A stretch of 64,000 bases of DNA, taken from positions 158,801,465 to 158,865,464 of the forward strand of contig CP136068.1 of assembly GCA_032622095.1 (NCBI GenBank). The letters are read 5' to 3'. The notes beneath the pieces were generated by a model. It had not been told where the DNA came from. It ran no database searches and worked only from the letters and a program-made list of their open reading frames with translations. This DNA comes from Siphonodentalium dalli (lineage: Eukaryota > Mollusca > Scaphopoda > Gadilida > Siphonodentaliidae). A program made the position numbers and the translations under genes. Shown here piece by piece: positions 43,785 to 59,794 of the stretch; positions within the stretch are counted from its first letter, which is position 1, and each line of letters begins with the position of its first letter.

Positions 43785-46700
43785 AATTTTGTGAAAATCG
43801 ATGGATTCTAATAGTTGAAAAATTGACCCAATGCCAGGGAATCTCATCAGACTTCAAATGTCTTAAAAGGACACTAAAACTTATTTCATCCAAATTGATT
43901 ATATAACCAAAATGGTTGTTGCAATCTGATTTGTCAATTTTTTAAAACAGCGATAAACTGAAATGGAGTGTCATTTGACCTCAGACGTCTTTAAAAAGCA
44001 AAAATGAGCAATAAAGAGCGTTCCTTTAAACATATGTAGCAAAATTGGACAAAAGTAAAACTAGTAATGCATGGTTAATATTTTGGATAGGTGCTGTGGG
44101 CATCAAATTATTTATAAATGGGCTACTAATCAGCAATAAAGAGCTTTATTATATTCTTAAAACATAGATGTAACTTTGTCAAGAGTTATATTTCAGCTGC
44201 TGTTTATCCCAGATACTTAATTATTTAAATGACTTGAAGGGTCGCAAATAACGCATTCTTAACATGAGCACTGATGCTACCCAGCTAAGGTTGTGCATAA
44301 AAAATTGCCCTAGGTCAAGTTTTTTTTGGTTGCTCATATTAGAGTCAATCCGGTTTACCAAGAATCAATAAATTTATGTATATATAAAAAAAATGGAAGA
44401 ACTAAGTGCCATAACTCTGGTAGAAAAGATATCTGACAATCCCTACTTTTGAACTCAAATGAGATATTGTTGTGAAAGATCCATATAACCAATATGAATG
44501 GAATTTGTTGAAGTTTGTTCATGTTATCATGCCAAAGGTCATATATAACATTACAAAACTGACATACTAAGGGCTATAATTCAGGTAAAATAAATCTTCA
44601 AACTCAATTGATATTTTCATGTGAAAGGTCCGCATAAAAAATTCCTGGTCTTTCACTGGGTCTCTACTTTATTCCAAAAAATCACGTATTGGGACGTTTT
44701 TATCTATTTTAGAGATTTTTATTTGTTCAAACATATTTATATATATTAAAAATATTCACTTTGTGGGCTTTGCAATACTAATGGGAGTGCATGAACTAAT
44801 GGTTGTGTTGTTTATATGCAGTTGTGGACTACACAAGAGTCGATAAATAATTCCAAAGAACATAACATGTTCATGTTCAAAATATTGTTTTATAGCTTTA
44901 ACCAATAATAAAAAAGACGGAAGCACCCTTCAAACATGATATCAGTCTTCAACCCAGAGAACATTACGGGCATGGATTAGTATCCCTCGTCACAACTGGG
45001 CGGAGCCACTCTCCCGTATCATTCATTACGAGCATCGAGACACCAGGTGCGTGGCATCCGAAATAGTATTGTAGCCTCTTTCATACCATTTCAGTCGAGT
45101 AGAGTCACAACAGCCCTCGCACCTCGCATAGCCATTAGCCAAAAGATAATTTTATAATTTTGTGTAGTCCACTGGAGGTAAAACACACCACTCTAGTTGT
45201 TATATGCAATGAAAAAAATATTATTTACCAAATTGCCTTAATGTTTACAAGGAAAACATACTTTTTTGCCAACAATTGCACAGAGGCTGACATAATTTCA
45301 TTATGATATTTAAAATTTGGCAATGGATAAAAATAATACCCATATAGTTTAACGAGATACAAGGCTTATTTTCACTCGTATATATAATTCACCAAATGGG
45401 GACCTTGCTAAAGCTTGGTTCCCCATTTGGCATTTGCTGAATCATACTCGCGAAACAAACCTTGTATCTCATAAAACTGTATGGATATTCTATATTTAAC
45501 CATTCAACCAACTCACCGATGCGCTGCCCGGGAGTGACAACAGTCGTACCTCTCTTCCCTTGTGTCGCTATTCTCTGGGGATGAATTACGCAGGGTAAAG
45601 ATTCGCCAACAAGTAAATGTATAAGGGCAATTGAACATCATCACCAATCACCATTATCAAAAGAAAACTGTTTCCACATAAATGGGGCCGACCTAACCAG
45701 CAAGCGACTCAATTGTTGTCAGTGATCTGACATCTGATAGTAGAGCGAGATCTCTTGGAGATCCCATTATTGTGGACAACAGCTGCAAACGAGGTAATTG
45801 GTCCAGGTAGAGGACACCTTTAGTACCATATTGGTCAATGACATGGTACCACACGTCATTCCGAAAATTTAACAATGACTGGCAGTCTAAATATATGATT
45901 AGATGTGTTTTAATTCATGCTAGGGACAATGATGACATAGCCATGTCGTTTTCACTAGCCATGTATATTTCACTCTAACCAAGTAACCAAGCTTGTGTGG
46001 GTATCGTGCTTTGCTTTTCCAGTATATACCAAAATCATCAAATAAAATCATAAATGTGACATCAGATTTCTCCCCTGATGTACCGTTATGAAACTACTGA
46101 AATGTGCCAAAATTGGGTATAAGACAAAACATTGAGTATGTGGCTCTTGGGTTTTGGAGAAAAATAATCCATGACCTGGGATGTGGGCATAGAAAAATCT
46201 CATCTTCCGGACCAGCTATTGGGTCCGGACAATCGGCCGAAATATCTTGCCTCTCGGGGTGAGATCTTTCCATCCCCACACCTCAGGTCAGGATGAATAA
46301 TATTATTTTTATCTCAATCTAACTTCAGCTGAACATGCACTGCGCCCATAATGTTTTGCATTCAGAATTTTTTATTTCTGGTATAGTTACAAAGAGCTTA
46401 TAAAGTCAATGAAAATGTCCCTGATTCTAATCAGATGTTCATGACATGCATGTGCTATCAACTGATACAGATGACAATCAGCCATGACATGAGGATACAC
46501 CTGTTGCGTTTTGTCAATACAAAAGAACGATCAAGTTTTACATGTGTATATCACCTGGATACACATGTGTATAATCAGTTCTCATTAAAATTAGGCTCTC
46601 AGGCTGGAATAAGCTACACATAACAGTCCTAATGAATATACACATGTAACTATAAGTCACATAACCGCCACTATAAATAGTTTATGCATGCAATTCCTGT

Positions 46701-49120
46701 TGTATAACATCAAAGCGCAGTTTTACGATTGACAGAATGTTATCTCCTGTTACTTGAATTTTGGCGAATAAGAAAAACGGGTGCTAACTGTTGAAATTCT
46801 TGGAAATACTTAATTCTATTCTCCTTGATGGCTATTATTGATAATTTCTGGACTCTTCAAATGGACACACATTAGTGTTAAATTAGTTGTAATCACAAAT
46901 TTGTGAACACTGAAATAAGCATTGTGACCAGATATGACAGGAAACTTATTATGCTATTTTAGCTATGTGTCGAGAAACTCTGGAGCCGATGAAAATCGTC
47001 AATATACTGATTGGCTTCATCACTTTACTGTTAAATGTTGTGATTGACTGACATTGATGTAAAGATTCTTGGGGATAATGGAAATACCAGATATTTTCTT
47101 CATGAATCTTTAATGCATATATAGCTTGTTCAAGAGTGTAATTTAGTTAGAACTGTTGTATTTATGTAATACACACGCTTCACACATCTCGATGATACTG
47201 AAATTAATATATGAAATAATAGAAAAAAACTCTTCAAGGTGACATGCAACAGTTTTAGAGTGATCTGGGCCCCCACATCTGATCCCAAAAAGTGGAAAAG
47301 TGTAGGTTGTGTTTGTGTAACTACCACACTTTTCAGTTAGATGAAAATCCATCCCATATTTTATGAGTTCAAGGAATACTATTTCACATGCGGAATATCC
47401 GTGTCGCACAATAGGCCCATAGCCCCATAGGGGATAGCCCCAAAATTGTCTATTTGATCATATCAGATTTTGAAAACAATTTTGAGACAGTCCGTAAACT
47501 CTTCCTTTTCTGGTCAAATCGTATCATTGGCTCTGTATTCAATTAGAATTATAAGATATACTTTGTAAAAGAATGAATACATGTATCACTTGACTTTTCA
47601 TGTTGCAGAAATATGCTATGTGTTGGTAGAAATCAACAGCGAAGGCTTTATCCTCAATCGGTGATGTGACAAAATATGGGGAGATAGCTAGGTCATTAAT
47701 TTTTCGCTCAAAATGCGAAACATATCTCAAAACATTGAAATGTTACACCAAACATCACTAGATAGGAGCATTTCTAAAATATCGCATCTGACCGAAGTGG
47801 CAACCAATTAAATTCATTATTTAGCCAAACCGGTTGCATATGTCACCTTTAACTGTAGATTAAAGATCCAAACATTTTCAACGTATTGTTCAGGTTTCTA
47901 AATCTGAGATAAATTGAACACATTGTATGCATTCAATATGTGATTACATGTTATTTTGAAAACTTTCCTGTATTAATATAAGTTTAGTTGTGGTGTATTG
48001 ATGGTAACATGGCGTGACATTGACAACTTCGGGTTTATGTTCAACCGATTCACAAAGCGACAAGGTTGAACACAGGCTAAAAGTGGTCAATGTCATGACA
48101 TGTTACCATCAATCCACCACAATGGCGTACATGTATTTGTTCTGCCAACAGTCCTGGTCATTCACATTAATTTGGCACTTATTCCGCATAATGATCAGCA
48201 GAAAATGTCAAAATCTCCTAAACCTCTCTCCAACATATGACATGAAACGGCCATCGAGAGACGATGAAGCGGTCTTGGTTTCCGTTATGCTAATGGCTCC
48301 AGACGTAAACATGGGATATGTTGCACGACTGTCTGACCAATCAAAGATGCAGTTTCTTACTGGAAGCAGAACATTGTATGATTTTCATCCTGGTCAGCAC
48401 ATAAGAAAATTTCCTTCAGTATATACACATGTACATACTCGTAGATGCAACCTGTGGGTACGATGCTGAACATTTTATTCTTAGTACGAACATCAAACTC
48501 AAGCTCACATTAGGCGTTTGCGTTTGCGCTGAATTTCTTCTCTGTAGTTCCAAACATGTTTCCGTTATTTTGATGGCTCCAGGCGTAAACATGGGATATG
48601 CTGCGCGACTCTCCGATCAATAAAAGATGCGGTTTCTTACTGGAAGCGGAACATTGTATGAATTTCATCCTGGTCACCACGTTAGAGAATTTCCTGCTGT
48701 ACATACACAGGTACATGTACATAGATGCAACCTGTGGGTATGATTCTTAGTACGAACATCGAACTACACTACCTGAAGCTCAGATCGGGATCATATTATG
48801 AATTATTCTCTGTAGTTCCAATGTAGTTCCAAACATGTTCCTGCACTGTACCTGCAAATAACGGGCCAAAAGAGATGATATAGATTAATAAAAGTGTTAA
48901 GGCCAGCGAAAAAATTAGGGTAGGTAAGGAATTTTTATTTTTATTTTATTTCGATATTTTTTAGCCAACTGCAGAAATACCTCGACTGATGTTGCCCAGT
49001 TGAGGGTCAGCAAGATATGGATATATGACGATCCACATCATGCTGACTCCCAAATGGGGTGCACTCAGCCTGGTGTAGGCATAACCTCGTACGTGGCTGT
49101 CTTCCTGATGACCCCATCAT
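43785..49120 (+). repeat. Macrosatellite unit 2
   Basis: Own variants: GCTCACATTAGGCGTTTGCGTTTGCGCTG near 48502 (a short deletion and a TTTGCG duplication compared with others), GGGTTTTGGAG near 46150 and TCAAGAGTTATA near 44178. Confidence 0.85.
45693..45976 (-). pseudogene. LINE C-terminal relic in unit 2
   Basis: Same reading as the relic in unit 1, with the same stops. Confidence 0.7.
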
Positions 49121-52100
49121 AATTTTGTGAAAATCGATGGATTCTAATAGTTGAAAAATTGACCCAATGCCAGGGAATCTCATCAGACTTCAAATGTCTT
49201 AAAAGGACACTAAAACTTATTTCATCCAAATTGATTATATAACCAAAATGGTTGTTGCAATCTGATTTGTCAATTTTTTAAAACAGCGATAAACTGAAAT
49301 GGAGTGTCATTTGACCTCAGACGTCTTTAAAAAGCAAAAATGAGCAATAAAGAGCGTTCCTTTAAACATATGTAGCAAAATTGGACAAAAGTAAAACTAG
49401 TAATGCATGGTTAATATTTTGGATAGGTGCTGTGGGCATCAAATTATTTATAAATGGGCTACTAATCAGCAATAAAGAGCTTTATTATATTCTTAAAACA
49501 TAGATGTAACTTTGTCAGGAGTTATATTTCAGCTGCTGTTTATCCCAGATACTTAATTATTTAAATGACTTGAAGGGTCGCAAATAACGCATTCTTAACA
49601 TGAGCACTGATGCTACCCAGCTAAGGTTGTGCATAAAAAATTGCCCTAGGTCAAGTTTTTTTTGGTTGCTCATATTAGAGTCAATCCGGTTTACCAAGAA
49701 TCAATAAATTTATGTATATATAAAAAAAATGGAAGAACTAAGTGCCATAACTCTGGTAGAAAAGATATCTGACAATCCCTACTTTTGAACTCAAATGAGA
49801 TATTGTTGTGAAAGATCCATATAACCAATATGAATGGAATTTGTTGAAGTTTGTTCATGTTATCATGCCAAAGGTCATATATAACATTACAAAACTGACA
49901 TACTAAGGGCTATAATTCAGGTAAAATAAATCTTCAAACTCAATTGATATTTTCATGTGAAAGGTCCGCATAAAAAATTCCTGGTCTTTCACTGGGTCTC
50001 TACTTTATTCCAAAAAATCACGTATTGGGACGTTTTTATCTATTTTAGAGATTTTTATTTGTTCAAACATATTTATATATATTAAAAATATTCACTTTGT
50101 GGGATTTGCAATACTAATGGGAGTGCATGAACTAATGGTTGTGTTGTTTATATGCAGTTGTGGACTACACAAGAGTCGATAAATAATTCCAAAGAACATA
50201 ACATGTTCATGTTCAAAATATTGTTTTATAGCTTTAACCAATAATAAAAAAGACGGAAGCACCCTTCAAACATGATATCAGTCTTCAACCCAGAGAACAT
50301 TACGGGCATGGATTAGTATCCCTCGTCACAACTGGGCGGAGCCACTCTCCCGTATCATTCATTACGAGCATCGAGACACCAGGTGCGTGGCATCCGAAAT
50401 AGTATTGTAGCCTCTTTCATACCATTTCAGTCGAGTAGAGTCACAACAGACCTCGCACCTCGCATAGCCATTAGCCAAAAGATAATTTTTATAATTTTGT
50501 GTAGTCCACTGGAGGTAAAACACACCACTCTAGTTGTTATATGCAATGAAAAAAATATTATTTACCAAATTGCCTTAATGTTTACAAGGAAAACATACTT
50601 TTTTGCCAACAATTGCACAGAGGCTGACATAATTTCATTATGATATTTAAAATTTGGCAATGGATAAAAATAATACCCATATAGTTTAACGAGATACAAG
50701 GCTTATTTTCACTCGTATATATAATTCACCAAATGGGGACCTTGCTAAAGCTTGGTTCCCCATTTGGCATTTGCTGAATCATACTCGCGAAACAAACCTT
50801 GTATCTCATAAAACTGTATGGATATTCTATATTTAACCATTCAACCAACTCACCGATGCGCTGCCCGGGAGTGACAACAGTCGTACCTCTCTTCCCTTGT
50901 GTCGCTATTCTCTGGGGATGAATTACGCAGGGTAAAGATTCGCCAACAAGTAAATGTATAAGGGCAATTGAACATCATCACCAATCACCATTATCAAAAG
51001 AAAACTGTTTCCACATAAATGGGGCCGACCTAACCAGCAAGCGACTCAATTGTTGTCAGTGATCTGACATCTGATAGTAGAGCGAGATCTCTTGGAGATC
51101 CCATTATTGTGGACAACAGCTGCAAACGAGGTAATTGGTCCAGGTAGAGGACACCTTTAGTACCATATTGGTCAATGACATGGTACCACACGTCATTCCG
51201 AAAATTTAACAATGACTGGCAGTCTAAATATATGATTAGATGTGTTTTAATTCATGCTAGGGACAATGATGACATAGCCATGTCGTTTTCACTAGCCATG
51301 TATATTTCACTCTAACCAAGTAACCAAGCTTGTGTGGGTATCGTGCTTTGCTTTTCCAGTATATACCAAAATCATCAAATAAAATCATAAATGTGACATC
51401 AGATTTCTCCCCTGATGTACCGTTATGAAACTACTGAAATGTGCCAAAATTGGGTATAAGACAAAACATTGAGTATGTGGCTCTTGGGTTTGGGAGAAAA
51501 ATAATCCATGACCTGGGATGTGGGCATAGAAAAATCTCATCTTCCGGACCAGCTATTGGATCCGGACAATCGGCCGAAATATCTTGCCTCTCGGGGTGAG
51601 ATCTTTCCATCCCCACACCTCAGGTCAGGATGAATAATATTATTTTTATCTCAATCTAACTTCAGCTGAACATGCACTGCGCCCATAATGTTTTGCATTC
51701 AGAATTTTTTATTTCTGGTATAGTTACAAAGAGCTTATAAAGTCAATGAAAATGTCCCTGATTCTAATCAGATGTTCATGACATGCATGTGCTATCAACT
51801 GATACAGATGACAATCAGCCATGACATGAGGATACACCTGTTGCGTTTTGTCAATACAAAAGAACGATCAAGTTTTACATGTGTATATCACCTGGATACA
51901 CATGTGTATAATCAGTTCTCATTAAAATTAGGCTCTCAGGCTGGAATAAGCTACACATAACAGTCCTAATGAATATACACATGTAACTATAAGTCACATA
52001 ACCGCCACTATAAATAGTTTATGCATGCAATTCCTGTTGTATAACATCAAAGCGCAGTTTTACGATTGACAGAATGTTATCTCCTGTTACTTGAATTTTG

Positions 52101-54457
52101 GCGAATAAGAAAAACGGGTGCTAACTGTTGAAATTCTTGGAAATACTTAATTCTATTCTCCTTGATGGCTATTATTGATAATTTCTGGACTCTTCAAATG
52201 GACACACATTAGTGTTAAATTAGTTGTAATCACAAATTTGTGAACACTGAAATAAGCATTGTGACCAGATATGACAGGAAACTTATTATGCTATTTTAGC
52301 TATGTGTCGAGAAACTCTGGAGCCGATGAAAATCGTCAATATACTGATTGGCTTCATCACTTTACTGTTAAATGTTGTGATTGACTGACATTGATGTAAA
52401 GATTCTTGGGGATAATGGAAATACCAGATATTTTCTTCATGAATCTTTAATGCATATATAGCTTGTTCAAGAGTGTAATTTAGTTAGAACTGTTGTATTT
52501 ATGTAATACACACGCTTCACACATCTCGATGATACTGAAATTAATATATGAAATAATAGAAAAAAACTCTTCAAGGTGACATGCAACAGTTTTAGAGTGA
52601 TCTGGGCCCCCACATCTGATCCCAAAAAGTGGAAAAGTGTAGGTTGTGTTTGTGTAACTACCACACTTTTCAGTTAGATGAAAATCCATCCCATATTTTA
52701 TGAGTTCAAGGAATACTATTTCACATGCGGAATATCCGTGTCGCACAATAGGCCCATAGCCCCATAGGGGATAGCCCCAAAATTGTCTATTTGATCATAT
52801 CAGATTTTGAAAACAATTTTGAGACAGTCCGTAAACTCTTCCTTTTCTGGTCAAATCGTATCATTGGCTCTGTATTCAATTAGAATTATAAGATATACTT
52901 TGTAAAAGAATGAATACATGTATCACTTGACTTTTCATGTTGCAGAAATATGCTATGTGTTGGTAGAAATCAACAGCGAAGGCTTTATCCTCAATCGGTG
53001 ATGTGACAAAATATGGGGAGATAGCTAGGTCATTAATTTTTCGCTCAAAATGCGAAACATATCTCAAAACATTGAAATGTTACACCAAACATCACTAGAT
53101 AGGAGCATTTCTAAAATATCGCATCTGACCGAAGTGGCAACCAATTAAATTCATTATTTAGCCAAACCGGTTGCATATGTCACCTTTAACTGTAGATTAA
53201 AGATCCAAACATTTTCAACGTATTGTTCAGGTTTCTAAATCTGAGATAAATTGAACACATTGTATGCATTCAATATGTGATTACATGTTATTTTGAAAAC
53301 TTTCCTGTATTAATATAAGTTTAGTTGTGGTGTATTGATGGTAACATGGCGTGACATTGACAACTTCGGGTTTATGTTCAACCGATTCACAAAGCGACAA
53401 GGTTGAACACAGGCTAAAAGTGGTCAATGTCATGACATGTTACCATCAATCCACCACAATGGCGTACATGTATTTGTTCTGCCAACAGTCCTGGTCATTC
53501 ACATTAATTTGGCACTTATTCCGCATAATGATCAGCAGAAAATGTCAAAATCTCCTAAACCTCTCTCCAACATATGACATGAAACGGCCATCGAGAGACG
53601 ATGAAGCGGTCTTGGTTTCCGTTATGCTAATGGCTCCAGACGTAAACATGGGATATGTTGCACGACTGTCTGACCAATCAAAGATGCAGTTTCTTACTGG
53701 AAGCAGAACATTGTATGATTTTCATCCTGGTCAGCACATAAGAAAATTTCCTTCAGTATATACACATGTACATACTCATAGATGCAACCTGTGGGTACGA
53801 TGCTGAACATTTTATTCTTAGTACGAACATCAAACTCAAGCTCAGGATCACATTAGGCGTTTGCGCTGAATTTCTTCTCTGTAGTTCCAAACATGTTTCC
53901 GTTATTTTGATGGCTCCAGGCGTAAACATGGGATATGCTGCGCGACTCTCCGATCAATAAAAGATGCGGTTTCTTACTGGAAGCGGAACATTGTATGAAT
54001 TTCATCCTGGTCACCACGTTAGAGAATTTCCTGCTGTACATACACAGGTACATGTACATAGATGCAACCTGTGGGTATGATTCTTAGTACGAACATCGAA
54101 CTACACTACCTGAAGCTCAGATCGGGATCATATTATGAATTATTCTCTGTAGTTCCAATGTAGTTCCAAACATGTTCCTGCACTGTACCTGCAAATAACG
54201 GGCCAAAAGAGATGATATAGATTAATAAAAGTGTTAAGGCCAGCGAAAAAATTAGGGTAGGTAAGGAATTTTTATTTTTATTTTATTTCGATATTTTTTA
54301 GCCAACTGCAGAAATACCTCGACTGATGTTGCCCAGTTGAGGGTCAGCAAGATATGGATATATGACGATCCACATCATGCTGACTCCCAAATGGGGTGCA
54401 CTCAGCCTGGTGTAGGCATAACCTCGTACGTGGCTGTCTTCCTGATTACCCCATCAT
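49121..54457 (+). repeat. Macrosatellite unit 3
   Basis: One base longer than units 1 and 2 through an extra T (GATAATTTTTA near 50482). It shares that T, CAACAGACCTCGC (near 50448) and CTGATTACCCC at its end with unit 4. Private changes include TTGGATCCGGAC near 51557 and ACTCATAGATG near 53774. Confidence 0.85.
51030..51313 (-). pseudogene. LINE C-terminal relic in unit 3
   Basis: Same reading as in unit 1. Confidence 0.7.
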
Positions 54458-57400
54458 AATTTTGTGAAAATCGATGGATTCTAATAGTTGAAAAATTGAC
54501 CCAATGCCAGGGAATCTCATCAGACTTCAAATGTCTTAAAAGGACACTAAAACTTATTTCATCCAAATTGATTATATAACCAAAATGGTTGTTGCAATCT
54601 GATTTGTCAATTTTTTAAAACAGCGATAAACTGAAATGGAGTGTCATTTGACCTCAGACGTCTTTAAAAAGCAAAAATGAGCAATAAAGAGCGTTCCTTT
54701 AAACATATGTAGCAAAATTGGACAAAAGTAAAACTAGTAATGCATGGTTAATATTTTGGATAGGTGCTGTGGGCATCAAATTATTTATAAATGGGCTACT
54801 AATCAGCAATAAAGAGCTTTATTATATTCTTAAAACATAGATGTAACTTTGTCAGGAGTTATATTTCAGCTGCTGTTTATCCCAGATACTTAATTATTTA
54901 AATGACTTGAAGGGTCGCAAATAACGCATTCTTAACATGAGCACTGATGCTACCCAGCTAAGGTTGTGCATAAAAAATTGCCCTAGGTCAAGTTTTTTTT
55001 GGTTGCTCATATTAGAGTCAATCCGGTTTACCAAGAATCAATAAATTTATGTATATATAAAAAAAATGGAAGAACTAAGTGCCATAACTCTGGTAGAAAA
55101 GATATCTGACAATCCCTACTTTTGAACTCAAATGAGATATTGTTGTGAAAGATCCATATAACCAATATGAATGGAATTTGTTGAAGTTTGTTCATGTTAT
55201 CATGCCAAAGGTCATATATAACATTACAAAACTGACATACTAAGGGCTATAATTCAGGTAAAATAAATCTTCAAACTCAATTGATATTTTCATGTGAAAG
55301 GTCCGCATAAAAAATTCCTGGTCTTTCACTGGGTCTCTACTTTATTCCAAAAAATCACGTATTGGGACGTTTTTATCTATTTTAGAGATTTTTATTTGTT
55401 CAAACATATTTATATATATTAAAAATATTCACTTTGTGGGCTTTGCAATACTAATGGGAGTGCATGAACTAATGGTTGTGTTGTTTATATGCAGTTGTGG
55501 ACTACACAAGAGTCGATAAATAATTCCAAAGAACATAACATGTTCATGTTCAAAATATTGTTTTATAGCTTTAACCAATAATAAAAAAGACGGAAGCACC
55601 CTTCAAACATGATATCAGTCTTCAACCCAGAGAACATTACGGGCATGGATTAGTATCCCTCGTCACAACTGGGCGGAGCCACTCTCCCGTATCATTCATT
55701 ACGAGCATCGAGACACCAGGTGCGTGGCATCCGAAATAGTATTGTAGCCTCTTTCATACCATTTCAGTCGAGTAGAGTCACAACAGACCTCGCACCTCGC
55801 ATAGCCATTAGCCAAAAGATAATTTTTATAATTTTGTGTAGTCCACTGGAGGTAAAACACACCACTCTAGTTGTTATATGCAATGAAAAAAATATTATTT
55901 ACCAAATTGCCTTAATGTTTACAAGGAAAACATACTTTTTTGCCAACAATTGCACAGAGGCTGACATAATTTCATTATGATATTTAAAATTTGGCAATGG
56001 ATAAAAATAATACCCATATAGTTTAACGAGATACAAGGCTTATTTTCACTCGTATATATAATTCACCAAATGGGGACCTTGCTAAAGCTTGGTTCCCCAT
56101 TTGGCATTTGCTGAATCATACTCGCGAAACAAACCTTGTATCTCATAAAACTGTATGGATATTCTATATTTAACCATTCAACCAACTCACCGATGCGCTG
56201 CCCGGGAGTGACAACAGTCGTACCTCTCTTCCCTTGTGTCGCTATTCTCTGGGGATGAATTACGCAGGGTAAAGATTCGCCAACAAGTAAATGTATAAGG
56301 GCAATTGAACATCATCACCAATCACCATTATCAAAAGAAAACTGTTTCCACATAAATGGGGCCGACCTAACCAGCAAGCGACTCAATTGTTGTCAGTGAT
56401 CTGACATCTGATAGTAGAGCGAGATCTCTTGGAGATCCCATTATTGTGGACAACAGCTGCAAACGAGGTAATTGGTCCAGGTAGAGGACACCTTTAGTAC
56501 CATATTGGTCAATGACATGGTACCACACGTCATTCCGAAAATTTAACAATGACTGGCAGTCTAAATATATGATTAGATGTGTTTTAATTCATGCTAGGGA
56601 CAATGATGACATAGCCATGTCGTTTTCACTAGCCATGTATATTTCACTCTAACCAAGTAACCAAGCTTGTGTGGGTATCGTGCTTTGCTTTTCCAGTATA
56701 TACCAAAATCATCAAATAAAATCATAAATGTGACATCAGATTTCTCCCCTGATGTACCGTTATGAAACTACTGAAATGTGCCAAAATTGGGTATAAGACA
56801 AAACATTGAGTATGTGGCTCTTGGGTTTGGGAGAAAAATAATCCATGACCTGGGATGTGGGCATAGAAAAATCTCATCTTCCGGACCAGCTATTGGGTCC
56901 GGACAATCGGCCGAAATATCTTGCCTCTCGGGGTGAGATCTTTCCATCCCCACACCTCAGGTCAGGATGAATAATATTATTTTTATCTCAATCTAACTTC
57001 AGCTGAACATGCACTGCGCCCATAATGTTTTGCATTCAGAATTTTTTATTTCTGGTATAGTTACAAAGAGCTTATAAAGTCAATGAAAATGTCCCTGATT
57101 CTAATCAGATGTTCATGACATGCATGTGCTATCAACTGATACAGATGACAATCAGCCATGACATGAGGATACACCTGTTGCGTTTTGTCAATACAAAAGA
57201 ACGATCAAGTTTTACATGTGTATATCACCTGGATACACATGTGTATAATCAGTTCTCATTAAAATTAGGCTCTCAGGCTGGAATAAGCTACACATAACAG
57301 TCCTAATGAATATACACATGTAACTATAAGTCACATAACCGCCACTATAAATAGTTTATGCATGCAATTCCTGTTGTATAACATCAAAGCGCAGTTTTAC

Positions 57401-59794
57401 GATTGACAGAATGTTATCTCCTGTTACTTGAATTTTGGCGAATAAGAAAAACGGGTGCTAACTGTTGAAATTCTTGGAAATACTTAATTCTATTCTCCTT
57501 GATGGCTATTATTGATAATTTCTGGACTCTTCAAATGGACACACATTAGTGTTAAATTAGTTGTAATCACAAATTTGTGAACACTGAAATAAGCATTGTG
57601 ACCAGATATGACAGGAAACTTATTATGCTATTTTAGCTATGTGTCGAGAAACTCTGGAGCCGATGAAAATCGTCAATATACTGATTGGCTTCATCACTTT
57701 ACTGTTAAATGTTGTGATTGACTGACATTGATGTAAAGATTCTTGGGGATAATGGAAATACCAGATATTTTCTTCATGAATCTTTAATGCATATATAGCT
57801 TGTTCAAGAGTGTAATTTAGTTAGAACTGTTGTATTTATCTAATACACACGCTTCACACATCTCGATGATACTGAAATTAATATATGAAATAATAGAAAA
57901 AAACTCTTCAAGGTGACATGCAACAGTTTTAGAGTGATCTGGGCCCCCACATCTGATCCCAAAAAGTGGAAAAGTGTAGGTTGTGTTTGTGTAACTACCA
58001 CACTTTTCAGTTAGATGAAAATCCATCCCATATTTTATGAGTTCAAGGAATACTATTTCACATGCGGAATATCCGTGTCGCACAATAGGCCCATAGCCCC
58101 ATAGGGGATAGCCCCAAAATTGTCTATTTGATCATATCAGATTTTGAAAACAATTTTGAGACAGTCCGTAAACTCTTCCTTTTCTGGTCAAATCGTATCA
58201 TTGGCTCTGTATTCAATTAGAATTATAAGATATACTTTGTAAAAGAATGAATACATGTATCACTTGACTTTTCATGTTGCAGAAATATGCTATGTGTTGG
58301 TAGAAATCAACAGCGAAGGCTTTATCCTCAATCGGTGATGTGACAAAATATGGGGAGATAGCTAGGTCATTAATTTTTCGCTCAAAATGCGAAACATATC
58401 TCAAAACATTGAAATGTTACACCAAACATCACTAGATAGGAGCATTTCTAAAATATCGCATCTGACCGAAGTGGCAACCAATTAAATTCATTATTTAGCC
58501 AAACCGGTTGCATATGTCACCTTTAACTGTAGATTAAAGATCCAAACATTTTCAACGTATTGTTCAGGTTTCTAAATCTGAGATAAATTGAACACATTGT
58601 ATGCATTCAATATGTGATTACATGTTATTTTGAAAACTTTCCTGTATTAATATAAGTTTAGTTGTGGTGTATTGATGGTAACATGGCGTGACATTGACAA
58701 CTTCGGGTTTATGTTCAACCGATTCACAAAGCGACAAGGTTGAACACAGGCTAAAAGTGGTCAATGTCATGACATGTTACCATCAATCCACCACAATGGC
58801 GTACATGTATTTGTTCTGCCAACAGTCCTGGTCATTCACATTAATTTGGCACTTATTCCGCATAATGATCAGCAGAAAATGTCAAAATCTCCTAAACCTC
58901 TCTCCAACATATGACATGAAACGGCCATCGAGAGACGATGAAGCGGTCTTGGTTTCCGTTATGCTAATGGCTCCAGACGTAAACATGGGATATGTTGCAC
59001 GACTGTCTGACCAATCAAAGATGCAGTTTCTTACTGGAAGCAGAACATTGTATGATTTTCATCCTGGTCAGCACATAAGAAAATTTCCTTCAGTATATAC
59101 ACATGTACATACTCGTAGATGCAACCTGTGGGTACGATGCTGAACATTTTATTCTTAGTACGAACATCAAACTCAAGCTCAGGATCACATTAGGCGTTTG
59201 CGCTGAATTTCTTCTCTGTAGTTCCAAACATGTTTCCGTTATTTTGATGGCTCCAGGCGTAAACATGGGATATGCTGCGCGACTCTCCGATCAATAAAAG
59301 ATGCGGTTTCTTACTGGAAGCGGAACATTGTATGAATTTCATCCTGGTCACCACGTTAGAGAATTTCCTGCTGTACATACACAGGTACATGTACATAGAT
59401 GCAACCTGTGGGTATGATTCTTAGTACGAACATCGAACTACACTACCTGAAGCTCAGATCGGGATCATATTATGAATTATTCTCTGTAGTTCCAATGTAG
59501 TTCCAAACATGTTCCTGCACTGTACCTGCAAATAACGGGCCAAAAGAGATGATATAGATTAATAAAAGTGTTAAGGCCAGCGAAAAAATTAGGGTAGGTA
59601 AGGAATTTTTATTTTTATTTTATTTCGATATTTTTTAGCCAACTGCAGAAATACCTCGACTGATGTTGCCCAGTTGAGGGTCAGCAAGATATGGATATAT
59701 GACGATCCACATCATGCTGACTCCCAAATGGGGTGCACTCAGCCTGGTGTAGGCATAACCTCGTACGTGGCTGTCTTCCTGATTACCCCATCAT
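54458..59794 (+). repeat. Macrosatellite unit 4
   Basis: Shares three diagnostic variants with unit 3 (extra T, CAACAGACC, GATTACCCC), so the pair is probably the youngest duplication. Private change TTTATCTAATAC near 57835. Confidence 0.85.
56367..56650 (-). pseudogene. LINE C-terminal relic in unit 4
   Basis: Same reading as in unit 1. Confidence 0.7.
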
